Shown here: in pieces, positions 44,576-54,776 of the stretch | How positions within the stretch are numbered: the stretch's first letter is position 1 | Layout of the letters: the number at the start of each line of letters is the position of its first letter | DNA from: Gelatoporia subvermispora B | Lineage: Eukaryota; Basidiomycota; Agaricomycetes; Polyporales; Gelatoporiaceae | DNA: 64,000 bases | Direction of reading: 5' to 3' | Assembly: GCA_000320605.2 (NCBI GenBank) | Contig: KB445791.1 | Location: 2,475,057-2,539,056, forward strand | Position numbers and translations under genes: made by a program | The notes under the pieces: model-generated | Told to the model about the DNA's origin: nothing | Databases searched by the model: none | Seen by the model: only the letters and a program-made list of their open reading frames with translations

Positions 44576-46374
44576 ATGGCCGAAGTTAAGAAGAAAGAGA
44601 AGGACTACACGAAGGAGGTTGACGAGCTCATCCCCGAGGCCAAGGCCATCGTTCAGGTGTGTCGGGTGGCTGCACATACTTCGCGAGTTAAACCGACCAC
44701 GGGCGATCCAGTCAGGCAACCTCCAAGGAGCTCTTGACAAGCTTCTTGTGCTCGAGAAGCAGGCGCGGAATGTACGTCGAATTATCGTCTTCATATCACA
44801 GGCTTGCTGAAAAGTTGCTCCCGCAAGGCATCAGACGCTGCATCCACTACTCGCCTCGCGAAAGAGATATGTCAATTGTGTTACGAGGCTCACGACTATA
44901 CGCTCCTGAACTCTAGCATAAATGCCCTTAGCAAGAAGCACGGCCAGTTGAAGGTCGCTATTCAGGCTATGGTAGAGCAAGCAATGGGCTGGTTGGAAGA
45001 GATCCGGCAACGGGAAAGCACCGAGAAATGGCTTGAGCTCATAGATACACTAAGGACCGTTACCGAAGGAAAGGTGTGTATCCACGATATGCAATGGACT
45101 TCAGACCGTAACTTTCATTTAGATCTTCCTCGAAACCCCAAGAGCACGCGTCACTCTCCTCCTCGCACACTACCATGAATCCCTCGCAAATACACCCACG
45201 CCGACTACTCCGCCAGCCAAGGACAGCCTGCAGACTGCCTCAGATCTGCTCTCTGAGCTCCAAGTCGAGACATACTCTTCAATGGATCGGCGGGAGAAGA
45301 CGGAGTTCATTCTGGAGCAAATGCGTCTCCTTATTGCGCTTGCTCGCTACAAGGACGCAGAAATTGGTGTCGAGGGCAAGAAGGATGCGATTGGTGGTGG
45401 CGAGGGGGAGTGGGTGAAGGTCAGGGTCGGAAGCCGGAAAGTCAACGAAGAGTTCTTGAAAGAGAAGGAAAACGAAGTGAGTAGTGTCATGCCTTGGCCG
45501 ACGAGACCCGCGCTCATGCCCTTCATACAGGACCTGAAGCTCAAGTTCTACGACATGATGATACAGTATGCACTGAAGCATAGCTCATATCTTGATGCTG
45601 CGAAACATTACCACAAGGTCTGGGAGACACCATCCATCAAGGAGGAGGTGGATGGGCGTGGACGCGAGGTGCGTTCAGCGTCAGGAACTGGTGTCAATGA
45701 CATTGTTTATACGATTCTCGCAGGCCTTAGAGCACATTGTCTACTACGTGGTTCTCGCTCCTCACGACAACGAGCAGAGCGACATGCTCCACCGGCTCTT
45801 CAACGATCCCGCTCTCAAGAGGTTGGAGTTGCAGTAGTATGTTATGCGGATTCTCGATATTTCATCAAAGCTGACATATCTTCAGTGCCCTTGTGAAATG
45901 CTTTACAACGACCGAACTCATGCGGTGGCCTGGCATTGAGGACATATACGGGCCCCACCTACGCGCTACTAGCGTGTTCAGTTCCGACAAATTGTGGGAA
46001 GACTTGCATACCCGTGTCATTGAACATGTGCGTACAAATCTATGAAACATGTGCATATGCTCATAATAGTCTTGTAGAACATTCGAGTCGTCGCCCAGTA
46101 CTACACTCGCATCACGCTGCGACGATTGACTTCTCTCCTCGACCTCGACCAGCAACAGACAGAAGAGACACTGTGCAGACTGGTGGTTTCGGGCACAATC
46201 TGGGCTCGGATTGACCGTCCTGCTGGTATTATCAACTTCCGCGCAAGCAAGAGTGCCGAAGATGTCATGAACGACTGGAGTTCTGATATGCAGAAGCTGC
46301 TAGGTTTAGTTGAGAAGACGTGGATGGGAGTCAACGCTGCGCAAGCAGCGCAATCACGAGCAGTCAAGGCATAG
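44576..46374 (+). CDS. RPN5: 26S proteasome regulatory subunit Rpn5 (PSMD12)
   Basis: Non-ATPase subunit of the 19S lid. The start at 44576 gives MAEVKKKEKDYTKEVDELIP, the usual Rpn5 beginning. Short exons follow: SGNLQGALDKLLVLEKQ, LAKEICQLCYEAHDYTLLN, then the TPR-like helices (DRREKTEFILEQMRLLIALA near 45.3 kb; KHSSYLDAAKHYHKVWETP near 45.59 kb; ALEHIVYYVVLAPHDNEQSD near 45.75 kb). The PCI domain lies at the C-terminus: YYTRITLRRLTSLLDLDQQQ, TEETLCRLVVSGTIWARIDR and a final GIINF strand. About eight introns of 50-60 nt are visible. The length, about 480 residues, fits the family. It is convergent with mS23, leaving 140 bases between stops. Housekeeping expression is expected. Confidence 0.93.
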
Positions 46375-46514
46375 TCCATTACCTGCATGTACTGTTACTG
46401 TGACGACTCGTCTCCTATTTAGTTGACACCGCGTGTGCGCGTTTGCATATGACACTAGTCTATAGATCAAGACACTGGAAGTGTTGGCGGATAACAGAAG
46501 GTGCCAGGTTGCTA

Positions 46515-47447
46515 CTATTGATTCAAGACACCCATGAAATCGGCGTCTTGTTTCAGCTTCTGCAGCTCTGTCTGTTTCGCCGCCTCCGCCTGCTCCGGTG
46601 TAACGGTCATAAGGCCAGCAGGTGTTATGACTGACTGGAGGATTTGAGGAACGTAGCTTGGCCGCACCCCTTCCTTCCACAATCGTACGTAGTCCTGGCC
46701 CCGAGACCACTTGGGGCCATAGCCAGTGTTTTCTGCCACCATCTTCCAGCGCTTCTGTGCTGCCTGCTCGCCAGCTGTCGGGCCATGAGAGCCCCAGGAC
46801 TCCAGTGCTTTCTCCTCCTTCGCGAATGTGATCTCGATCTGCGAGGGTCCGAACTTGACACCGTAGTGATCGGCCTCACGGGCAGCGAAGAGTCGCTGCG
46901 TATCCTGCTCGGAGCGCAGTGCACGGAATTGTGCAATGGCAGCGGCGTATGCGTCCGAGAGAACCCAACCGTGCGTGAGGTGGAGATTTGCGGCGAAACG
47001 GACAGCGCTGTGACAATCATACATAAGCATTGCAACATACGAATACTGGTTGTATACATACTCCTCTGGTGTAGGATAACTCCCCCTCTGTCGCAGCCGC
47101 ATCCACGCCAGGCCATTGATCGGGTGCTCCTCCTCAATGGTATCGTCTTCGACTAGCGAAGTTGCGCGGAACGCCTCGAAGGGGTGATCCCTGAAGAACT
47201 GTTTGCGCACGACGTCTTCCACATAATCCACCTTGGATGGTTGGACTTTTGGGGGCCGAGGTTTTGACGACTCTGCGAGTGCTTGGGGAGGTAAATCGTA
47301 CTCTGAGCGGGAAGGAGGAGCTTTGGCGGGCAACGGGAGCGGCGGGTTATCGAGCACGGCTTGGTACCATGCTGGGGGCTTCTTGAGATAGCTTTCCTTC
47401 AGCAATCGAGACGCTTGCTTGTGTACCTGGGAAGCGAGACGTCTCAT
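46515..47447 (-). CDS. RSM25: Mitochondrial small-subunit ribosomal protein mS23 (Rsm25)
   Basis: Component of the mitochondrial 37S ribosomal subunit. ATG 47447 gives MRRLASQVHKQASRLLKESY, a basic amphipathic start suited to mitochondrial import. The mS23/Rsm25 features are KKPPAWYQAVLDNPPLPLP, RKQFFRDHPFEAFRATSLVE and EHPINGLAWMRLRQRGSYP. A further run of about 170 residues includes EEYVYNQY, LHLTHGWVLSDAYAAAIAQF and KEEKALESWGSH. The gene is intron-free, about 310 residues, longer than yeast Rsm25 (~264). The frame continues upstream of the ATG to 47600 but is Cys/Arg-rich and lacks family similarity, so it was not used. The C-terminus ends DFMGVLNQ. Confidence 0.86.
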   Translation of the reverse strand: MRRLASQVHKQASRLLKESYLKKPPAWYQAVLDNPPLPLPAKAPPSRSEYDLPPQALAESSKPRPPKVQPSKVDYVEDVVRKQFFRDHPFEAFRATSLVEDDTIEEEHPINGLAWMRLRQRGSYPTPEEYVYNQYSYVAMLMYDCHSAVRFAANLHLTHGWVLSDAYAAAIAQFRALRSEQDTQRLFAAREADHYGVKFGPSQIEITFAKEEKALESWGSHGPTAGEQAAQKRWKMVAENTGYGPKWSRGQDYVRLWKEGVRPSYVPQILQSVITPAGLMTVTPEQAEAAKQTELQKLKQDADFMGVLNQ

Positions 47448-47756
47448 AGCGGGATAGTGGCTGCAACTACCGCGACACTCGACTCTTGACCGCGACTTTT
47501 CCAAGCAGACTTGTGTCACGTGATGCCTCTGGACAAGCCGTGAACCTGTTGGCGTGTCTTGAAGGTGTCGCATTCTGACTGCACACCCAGTCTCCAACAA
47601 CTCCCTCAGGTCTTAAAAGACTTCAACGAAAGAAACGTTCTATTACCCAAGGAATGTACTGCGTATTGTCATAAAGGCATAAGTTATGAGGATCTGTCCC
47701 TGTCTCCGTCGCCCACTGCCTAATCCTGGTCTATGGCATCGAGATCAAACTGCTCT
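47448..47756. other. Spacer between mS23 start and CoA-ligase stop
   Basis: About 310 bases between two minus-strand genes. It contains the mS23 promoter and the 3' end of the CoA ligase gene; no gene is supported. Confidence 0.45.
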
Positions 47757-50546
47757 TCACCGTGCTCTACTTTCGCGTGCTTGGTCACGAAGGTGTCGTC
47801 TGAGAAGTTTGCCCGTCGCCGTTCTTGGAAGAGTATCCACGAACTCTACACCCCCGGACAGCCACTTGTAGTTTGCTTTGACATCGACGACATGCTGATA
47901 GATACCAGTCAGTAAGATGCGGTAGACCGTAGAGGAGATCGCGTATACCTTCATGATGCCCATTTTTGCCTTGCGCGACTGCTTGAGATCCCGCTGGGCC
48001 TGTGCTGCGGCGTCCGGATTGAGGACGACGAAGGCCATGGCGACCTCTCCGCTGTACTCGTCCGGTACACCCACTACGCATACATCAACAACGTCGGGAT
48101 GCGACAAGATATGTCCTTCCAGCTCCGCCGGTGAGACTGTACCATATGTCAGCAATTGCTGTGCTGTAACTCGTGTGGAACTTGCCTTGGAAGCCGCGCA
48201 CTTTGAAGATTTCCTACGCGATGATTATGATGTCAGGGCATGGCCTGTGCTGTATACACTTGACGCACCTTCAGTCTGTCCACGACGAATATCTCGTTAT
48301 CTCGGATGTAAACGAGATCACCCGTGCGCATCCAACTGCACGAAAGTGTCAGGATCAGGGCATTAGTGAGAATAAGTCAACATACCCATCGACAAAGGTC
48401 TCCAATGTTCTATTTTCGGTACGGGACATCAGATTTTCGTTCCATTTCAGCTTTCAAGCCATGTACACTTACGCAGTTTGGTCATCTGCATACCCCATGG
48501 CCATGGCGGGGCCCTTGATCCAAAGCTCGCCTTGCTCCCCGGGTGCAGCCAGGCGACCATCTTCTGTCATGACCCGGGTCGAAATACCCGGCAGTATACT
48601 TCCAGAGCTGCCAGATACTGCTATTCTCTGGGATAGCGATGTCATAGAGACGGTCGTGCCCAATTCAGTTAGACCTGGACAAAACATATCATGTCACATT
48701 GCGCACTAGCAGTATGAGGTGCCTCTACCCACCATAACTGTGACAGATGCTCGCGTTGGGGAATATCGCGCAAAGCTGCTGTGCCAGCTCGGCTGGTAGT
48801 GGCCCGGAACCGCTCAGGCAGAAGCGGACACAGCTCAAGTCGTACTTCTTGACTGCAGGGTTCTGCCGGAGACTCAGCTGTCGACCCAACCACTCAACCA
48901 TCCTATCAACGCACCTTGCACAATAGAACAATCTGAGCAGGGACCAGGCTGTAAAAGCGTAGGGTATCACTGTCAGACATCGTTGACTTGCGTATCGGGT
49001 GGCTTCTTACAAGAGGTGTGTAATGCGGTGTCTAACTATGCTCTTGAGCATGCCCTGGAAGTCGAATTTGGGCATAACAACAGTAGACATCTGTCATTTG
49101 GCTGTTAGTTCCATGCTCTCGGGGCATCCAGCCGGGTACTGCTTACTCCACAGAACAACATGAAATGTATCTACGTCGCAAAGTGAGCGTAAATACTACC
49201 AAAGATACGCTTGGACATACATTGGTGACGCCGAATATGTCTTCATTTACCGTTAGCATCATGGATGGTGAGCAGTGGTCTTTCACTCACGAAAGAGGGG
49301 CAAGACTGAGGAAGAATTAGTCATGATGAGACAATATGGGCACTCGTAGACTCACCGGCAGCAGAAATGTCTCCAGGCCGGAATCGCTGTTCATCTAAAG
49401 GGGCATGATCCTCATTGACCTTGTTGTGCACAGCTCGTTGTACGACGTTGGCAATGACTGAATAATGAGATATCGCTGTGGCCTGTCGGACAATGCCATC
49501 AGCCTGCCGGCTTTGACTGTCAAGAGTTGGATGTACTTTGGGAAGCCCAGAAGTCCCGCTGGAGAAGCTCAGGAATGCGACTTTCGACTTGGCGTCTCCT
49601 GCACTCAGACGTTTCTCTTCGAATTGCGCCTCGAGTTTGAGACCATCCTGAATGAGGTTGTTCAAAACAGGATGCGATGCTGGCGCACCGGACCCTGTGA
49701 CGGCGTCAAAGAGAATGATGCGGTAAACGGGGATGTCGGCCTTGCGGGCGGCTGCAACAGCCGCCTTCAGGAAGTCGGGATGGACCACAATGAACGATGC
49801 GTTGGTCGCTATCAATGAGTGTGCAATTTCCTCCACCGTGGAGAACGAGGGCTCGGCAGCACTAAATCGAAGAAAGTGTCAGGTAAATAGGGGATCGAGC
49901 AGAATTCATGATCAGCTCTTACGTGACAGTGGCGCCCAGTCTATGCGCGGCCTTCCCATATATCTCAGGTTAAGTCCATACGAGTTGTGACATTGAAAGC
50001 GCAACTCACCCAAATCACAACAGGGTAGTCTGATTATAACCCGTAACCATCTCAGCTAAATGCAGCAGACTGGCATGACTCCATCTACGTACCAACGTGG
50101 TTGGGGCTGAGAATACAGACTAGAGTGGAGGAACTCAGCCTGTGTCAAATACTAGGAGAACTGCAAGAGACATACCGACATCTCCTTCTCCTGAAGATGG
50201 CATCAGCTATCAAATGATGTATGACGAAGGTCCCAAGGACTACTCACCAATACGCCATCTCAGACTCAAGGCGTTGGCAAGACCAAAAGTACGCTCGCGA
50301 AGCTATGAACCATCCTTCGTGTCACAGGCCATAATTGAAAGCACTTCAGGAGCGTACCTCGGAGAAGTAGATCTTCCGTCCGGTGTCTTCCTCAATGAGA
50401 CATGGTGTGTCTGAGCTCCGATCAGGTCTGGCTGCATGTGCAGTGTCGAGAAAGAACTGCGGAATCGTGAGGTCGTCCGGGATGTCCAGAGCGGAAACCG
50501 TGGAGTCGTGAATTTCAGGCATGTAGGGCGAGGCGACAGGAGACAT
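47757..50546 (-). CDS. 4-coumarate-CoA-ligase-like acyl-CoA synthetase
   Basis: Adenylate-forming enzyme (ANL superfamily) that activates aryl or fatty acids to CoA thioesters. The start at 50546 (MSPVASPYMPEIHDS) is followed by IPQFFLDTAH and ARALALRW-like helices. The P-loop reads FLSFSSGTSGLPK (49.56 kb). The region LPLFHIFGVTNIHFMLFCG is pieced together from exons of 15, 20 and 24 bases (49291-49305, 49221-49240, 49147-49170). Then come LVPAQIVLLCK, LSGSGPLPAELAQQL, SYGG.GLTELGT, GELWIKGPAMAMGY, the GDL/VVDRLK hinge region and the C-terminal lid with LPRTATGKLLRR, which contains the catalytic Lys. The protein ends at 47757 without a classical SKL peroxisome signal. About fifteen introns make this one of the most fragmented genes here. 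In wood-decay fungi such enzymes may process lignin-derived aromatic acids; substrate choice is not readable. Confidence 0.88.
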
Positions 50547-51148
50547 TAGGGAATTAAAATGAGAATGTAGCAGTATCAACCGGTGATCTGAGAGTAAGAG
50601 AAAGGATTGCAGGTCAAGTGCACCAGGCCAATGGTCGTAGAAGAGAAAAGAGTGGAGAAGAGGTGGGCGCTGCTGGCTGCCTGTGTTAGTCACCTGGGCG
50701 ACAACACATCATGGCGGCGGTGTCGCCGGGTCAGAGTTGATCAAATCTTGAGTCGATGCAGTGCGCTGCATTCTCGTTTCACATGGAACAGCTTGTGGTG
50801 TGGGACGTGATTCACATTCGCGTGCCTGAGTGAGCCAGACGCAACCGTATGCGGCAGAGAAAGATGAGCTTTGATTTCCATTGGGTCTCGAGTGGACGCA
50901 CGCTCACTGGGCTCGCTTGGGCAGAGCCATGCAGAGCCATGACAGAGTGCCGCGGAGTGATGCGAATGATCGATCGACCAGCAATCTAATCTAATCTTAT
51001 ACTAGTCCAAGGTCGCGTTGCGCGGGACTCATTGGCAGCTGCAGGCTGATGCAGGCTGCCAGCTTGTGTCTCATCCTCGACGACACGTCTGCCGCCTAGA
51101 GTAAAACCTGTGCGAGTAAACTGGATCGGATGGCAGCGATGCCTGCCC
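50547..51148. other. Divergent promoter region of CoA ligase and Lnt-like genes
   Basis: About 600 bases with no supported gene. It includes short direct repeats (GCAGAGCCATG twice near 50.93 kb; GCAGGCTG repeated near 51.04-51.06 kb) and ATCTAATCTAATCTTATA near 50.99 kb. Confidence 0.5.
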
Positions 51149-53282
51149 ATGACTGTCGTCTGCTCTCCTGGTAGCTCAATGCGCAGCTGTCGGCTCGTTC
51201 GCGCTTGTCTGCTTTTATCAGTTCTATGGATTGAGTTTGGCAGCGCGCACGAGGCAGCGACTAAACTCGAGCTGCTTCTCGACCGCGGCGCAGCTAAAGT
51301 CCTACTACAGCCTCTCGCTTCCGATATCGCATTCGCCTCCATTCGCCAAATTTCCCATCCACCACTTCCAGAGTACCCGGGTCTTGCGGCGCCGTGGATA
51401 AGAACTAGTAAGGGCGCACAACCAGGGCCGTCTACGTCCATCATGTCTCTCACTAGCTCACTCGTGCAAAATTCTGCAATGTTATATCTGACCTTGGGTC
51501 CCGCATTTGCTCTCATGAGCCTGACGACGACGCCCTCTATGGTACCAATGGCTCTTCTATTGACAACTCTTCGTGCACAAGTAATGATATGCGTTCCTCG
51601 CGGCCGTCCCGGGCTGCTGCGCATTGGCCTTCAAGTCATCCTCGTCTCAGCTGCCTCCATGGTAGCTCACATGGAACCCTCCATACATGCCCTCAGCACG
51701 CCTAGCACATCGATCGTAGTATTGGGATGTTTGTCACTCATTACATCGGTCGTAGCCTTCCTCGCCATCCTCAGTGCTTATCTCGGTGAGCGGATCCTGA
51801 GTTCACCTTGGAGTAAGGTCACCCTCTTTCCGACGCTTTGGACAACCGTTTGGGGGGCAGTTGCACGCGTCAGCCCGGTGGGACAACTCATCTCTTGGAG
51901 TCCTGTCGACTCCATCACGCGTTATGAATGGATCCGTCCAGTCGTCGGCCAGTATGGCATTGATTGGGTCACCGCAGCATTGGCAGTCGTCTTGACAGAG
52001 ATATTTGGCGCCTTGCTGATGACCTCGACGGAAAGCTCCGATGCAGAGGATCCTCCGTTGATTTCCGTCTCGGATGACGAGACGAGAAACGGGACGGCGA
52101 ACGGAATCAGCAAGCACCACGAAGCCCATATATCGAGAACGTACCGGACGCTCTGCCTCGCGGGCATTCTGTTCGCGCTCGTCATACCCCCCGCATTCCT
52201 TCCGGAAACCCCACTTCCTGTGGACTCCCACGAATCGACGCCGTTGAGCGTAGCGTGCGTCTTGCCGTATCATCCATCCGGACAGCACAGCACTCTACAA
52301 GACTACATTCAGGAGACTCAGCACCTCCAATCCACCGCAGACATCATCCTCTGGCCCGAAATCGCTGTCAGGTTTGACTCTCCTGAGGAGAAAGACGCGG
52401 CGTTGGAGGCTGTCAGACAAGTTCTACCACACCGCAAATTACTCGGGGTGGCTTTCGAGGAATACCTTCCTCCACGAAAAGGAAGTCGGGAGAAGGAAGG
52501 AACAAGACGAAACGGGCTAGTCCTTCTTACGAACGAAACGGGTATCGTCTTCGAGTATCATAAGCGGATGTTGGTACCAGGTATTTGTGATCCCCCATTC
52601 ATGCGCACGGCAAAAGCCTTACCAAACTATGATAGTCGCTGAATCGTCCTTGATGACACCATCGACTGAACCGCCCAGCATATATGACTTCCACCTCGCG
52701 CCTCCTAAGCCTTATACCCCAGGACAGTGGGCACCCGCACCCAACCATACCCGTTCTATTCCCGTAACTGTGTCCATCTGTCTGGACTTCTCTTCTTCAT
52801 CCTCATTCTCGCATCTTGCCTCGCGCCCCGCACTCATCCTCGCCCCCGCTCGGACATGGCATATCGGCATCGGGCATGCCATGTGGGAACAGGCACGTGC
52901 CCGCGCAGACGAGACCGGGAGCACCGTCCTTTGGTGTGACGGCGGCGCGGACGGCGTCAGCGGGGTCGTCGGCGGAGGTATTCGCGAGTACACGCAGCGC
53001 GGCCAGGGCTCGTTCGTACGCAAGATCGGCGTGCAGTGGCCCTTTGACGAGCGCCGCACACTCTACTCATACGGAGCAGACTATGCGGCGCTCTGGGTGA
53101 TCTGGGCTGTCTTCTTCGTTGGATTAGCGGTAGACGAGACCGCCATTCAAACCGTGCATGGAGACAGTGGCTCCTTTGCGGCGTGGCTCAGGCTGCGCGG
53201 CTTCGTCTTTAGGATGCGCGCTGCACTCGGTCGTTTGCGACTGCGGAGGCGGATGGAGGAAGAGCGACCCCTTCTGGAGTAA
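51149..53282 (+). CDS. Membrane-bound Lnt-like carbon-nitrogen hydrolase (apolipoprotein N-acyltransferase-like)
   Basis: Multi-pass membrane protein with a nitrilase-fold domain, arranged like bacterial apolipoprotein N-acyltransferase. Start choices are ATG 51149 and ATG 51179; upstream codons have no ATG. There are several hydrophobic segments before about 52.2 kb (LVRACLLLSVLWIEFG, SLITSVVAFLAILSAYLG, IDWVTAALAVVLTEIFGALL, LCLAGILFALVIPPAFLP). Then the carbon-nitrogen hydrolase domain: IILWPEIAV (catalytic Glu), EYHKRMLVPV (catalytic Lys, joined over intron 52581-52635) and TVSICLDF (catalytic Cys). A final membrane helix (YAALWVIWAVFFVGLAVDE) precedes a basic tail ending EERPLLE. The Glu-Lys-Cys triad is complete. 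Fungi lack bacterial lipoproteins, so the acyl acceptor is unknown; the reaction (amide or ester acyl transfer at a membrane) is inferred from the family. Confidence 0.82.
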
Positions 53283-53559
53283 ACACCATGTACAGTGGAC
53301 GCATGGGACCCGACACCTCGATCATCTTCCCAATTCCAGGTCACGGTATGACCTCTGTTTCTCATCGTCACGCTATGATTTGCTACGGTAACAGCTATGA
53401 TGCTCTGTCAGATATCTGATCAGTTCAGGTTTACGTACCCTGTAAGATATATCTCGACAATCAATGTCATGAACGATGTTGGAAATACCACCCGTTGATT
53501 CTCGAACGGGTCCCAAGCGCATAGAATACACATATCAGAGATTACAATACATCATAGAA

Positions 53560-54379
53560 TCAGTAATGAAGACGGAACATGAACTGGAAACTGTACTGCT
53601 TGGTGTCAGGGTCCCAATGTGACCAATTCCAGTAGCCAGCATCGTCGGATTCATCCTCAATCTCACGAGCGGGAATGCGGAAGGCAATCGTTTCGTATGG
53701 TTCAGCAGCAACCTATGAGGCGTTAGCGGGCGTTTCGTCAAACTATGGCGGATTTCACACTCACAATGAGGTACTGGTACGCCTTGTTTGGTGGCTCTCT
53801 CTTCTGCTCGAAGGCACTCATGAATCGCCGTCGAGGAGTGACGCCTGGCTTGATTTGGGGCAGATGAACTTGAACCATCATGCCCTCCTTCCCTGTGTCC
53901 CGGTCTCTGACCTTCGTTACCCGGTAACCTGGTCGTCCGATTTTCAGGAACACTTTGCGCTGGATGTTACTTTGCGCAGGGGCAATCATCAGCTGCGTCT
54001 CCTTCAGGTCGCGCGCCGCACGTCGTGCGAGGTTCGTCTGGTGCTTCTTTCCTTGCGTGTGCGCAAGATAAGAGCCCTCGTTTGTGTGGAGAGTCAGACA
54101 GAGACGACATTCTAGTGATCCTAGATGGTTGCGGAGGATGTAGGGATCCTGCAAGCAGGTGAGCCGTGAGTGAGATAGAACATGAGAAAGACGTACCTTG
54201 GCCAGGTCAATGGTCTCCAACGCAAGCTTCCGCAGACGTTCACGTCTGTCGACATTCGTCTCGGAGGCACCCGCGACACCACCACCACCAAATTTCGATC
54301 CAACTCGATTCTGGGTAACATGTCAGAATGGACAATTCCGTTAAGACCTGTGACGGATGCCTACTTGGTAATCTATCAT
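53560..54379 (-). CDS. Splicing factor 3A subunit 2 (SF3a66/Prp11)
   Basis: U2 snRNP component needed for branch-site recognition. The first coding exon is 15 bases (54365-54379, MIDYQ), followed by a 54-nt intron (54311-54364) and NRVGSKFGGGGVAGASETNV, the invariant SF3A2 start. Then ERLRKLALETIDLAK, DPYILRNHLGSLECRLCLTL with a matrin-type C2H2 zinc finger (C-x2-C...H-x5-H, ending HTQGKKHQTNLARRA), and the beta-rich domain GRPGYRVTKVRD. The C-terminus AYQYLIV continues after an intron with PYETIAFRIPAREIE, and the tail WNWSHWDPDTKQYSLQFMF ends in RLHY at 53560. There is no proline-rich repeat tail like that of animals; the yeast-like length of about 215 residues is normal for fungi. Divergent from RRP5. 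Confidence 0.93.
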
Positions 54380-54776
54380 ATGCAGCGAATTAGTATAAAA
54401 GGAGCTGCAAAACGAAATATACGAAACTCACCCATTTTGTTGGCACCGCGGACTAGGTGCGAGATACGTACGGGAGTGTAGCTAGAGCTAGAGACTGCGA
54501 ACGCAGGCGCGACACCTGTGCGCTTGGGCTGCTCAGCGCCCCTGCTTAGTCAGCCGGCGTCTTTCTGTACGATCTCGGACCACGTGGCATGAGATTCGCG
54601 CACCGATCGGTGGCGGCAAAATTTGGGATTTGGAAAGTCTCGCAAGGTCAGACACTGCGTGCAGCGGCCGGCCGTCTGATACAGGTCTACTCACACAAAA
54701 CTCGTCCTTGGCTCGGTTGAACGTGTCTTCCTGTATTTTCAGTCGATCTTCCCAATTGACGAGCCTCACGCCACCT
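54380..54776. other. Divergent promoter region of SF3A2 and RRP5
   Basis: About 400 bases with short frames only. As both neighbours are housekeeping RNA-processing genes, a shared bidirectional promoter is plausible. Confidence 0.5.

Noticed and set aside
47448..47600. In-frame 51-codon extension of mS23
   Set aside because: It lacks an ATG, is Cys/Arg-rich, and the ATG at 47447 starts a typical import sequence.
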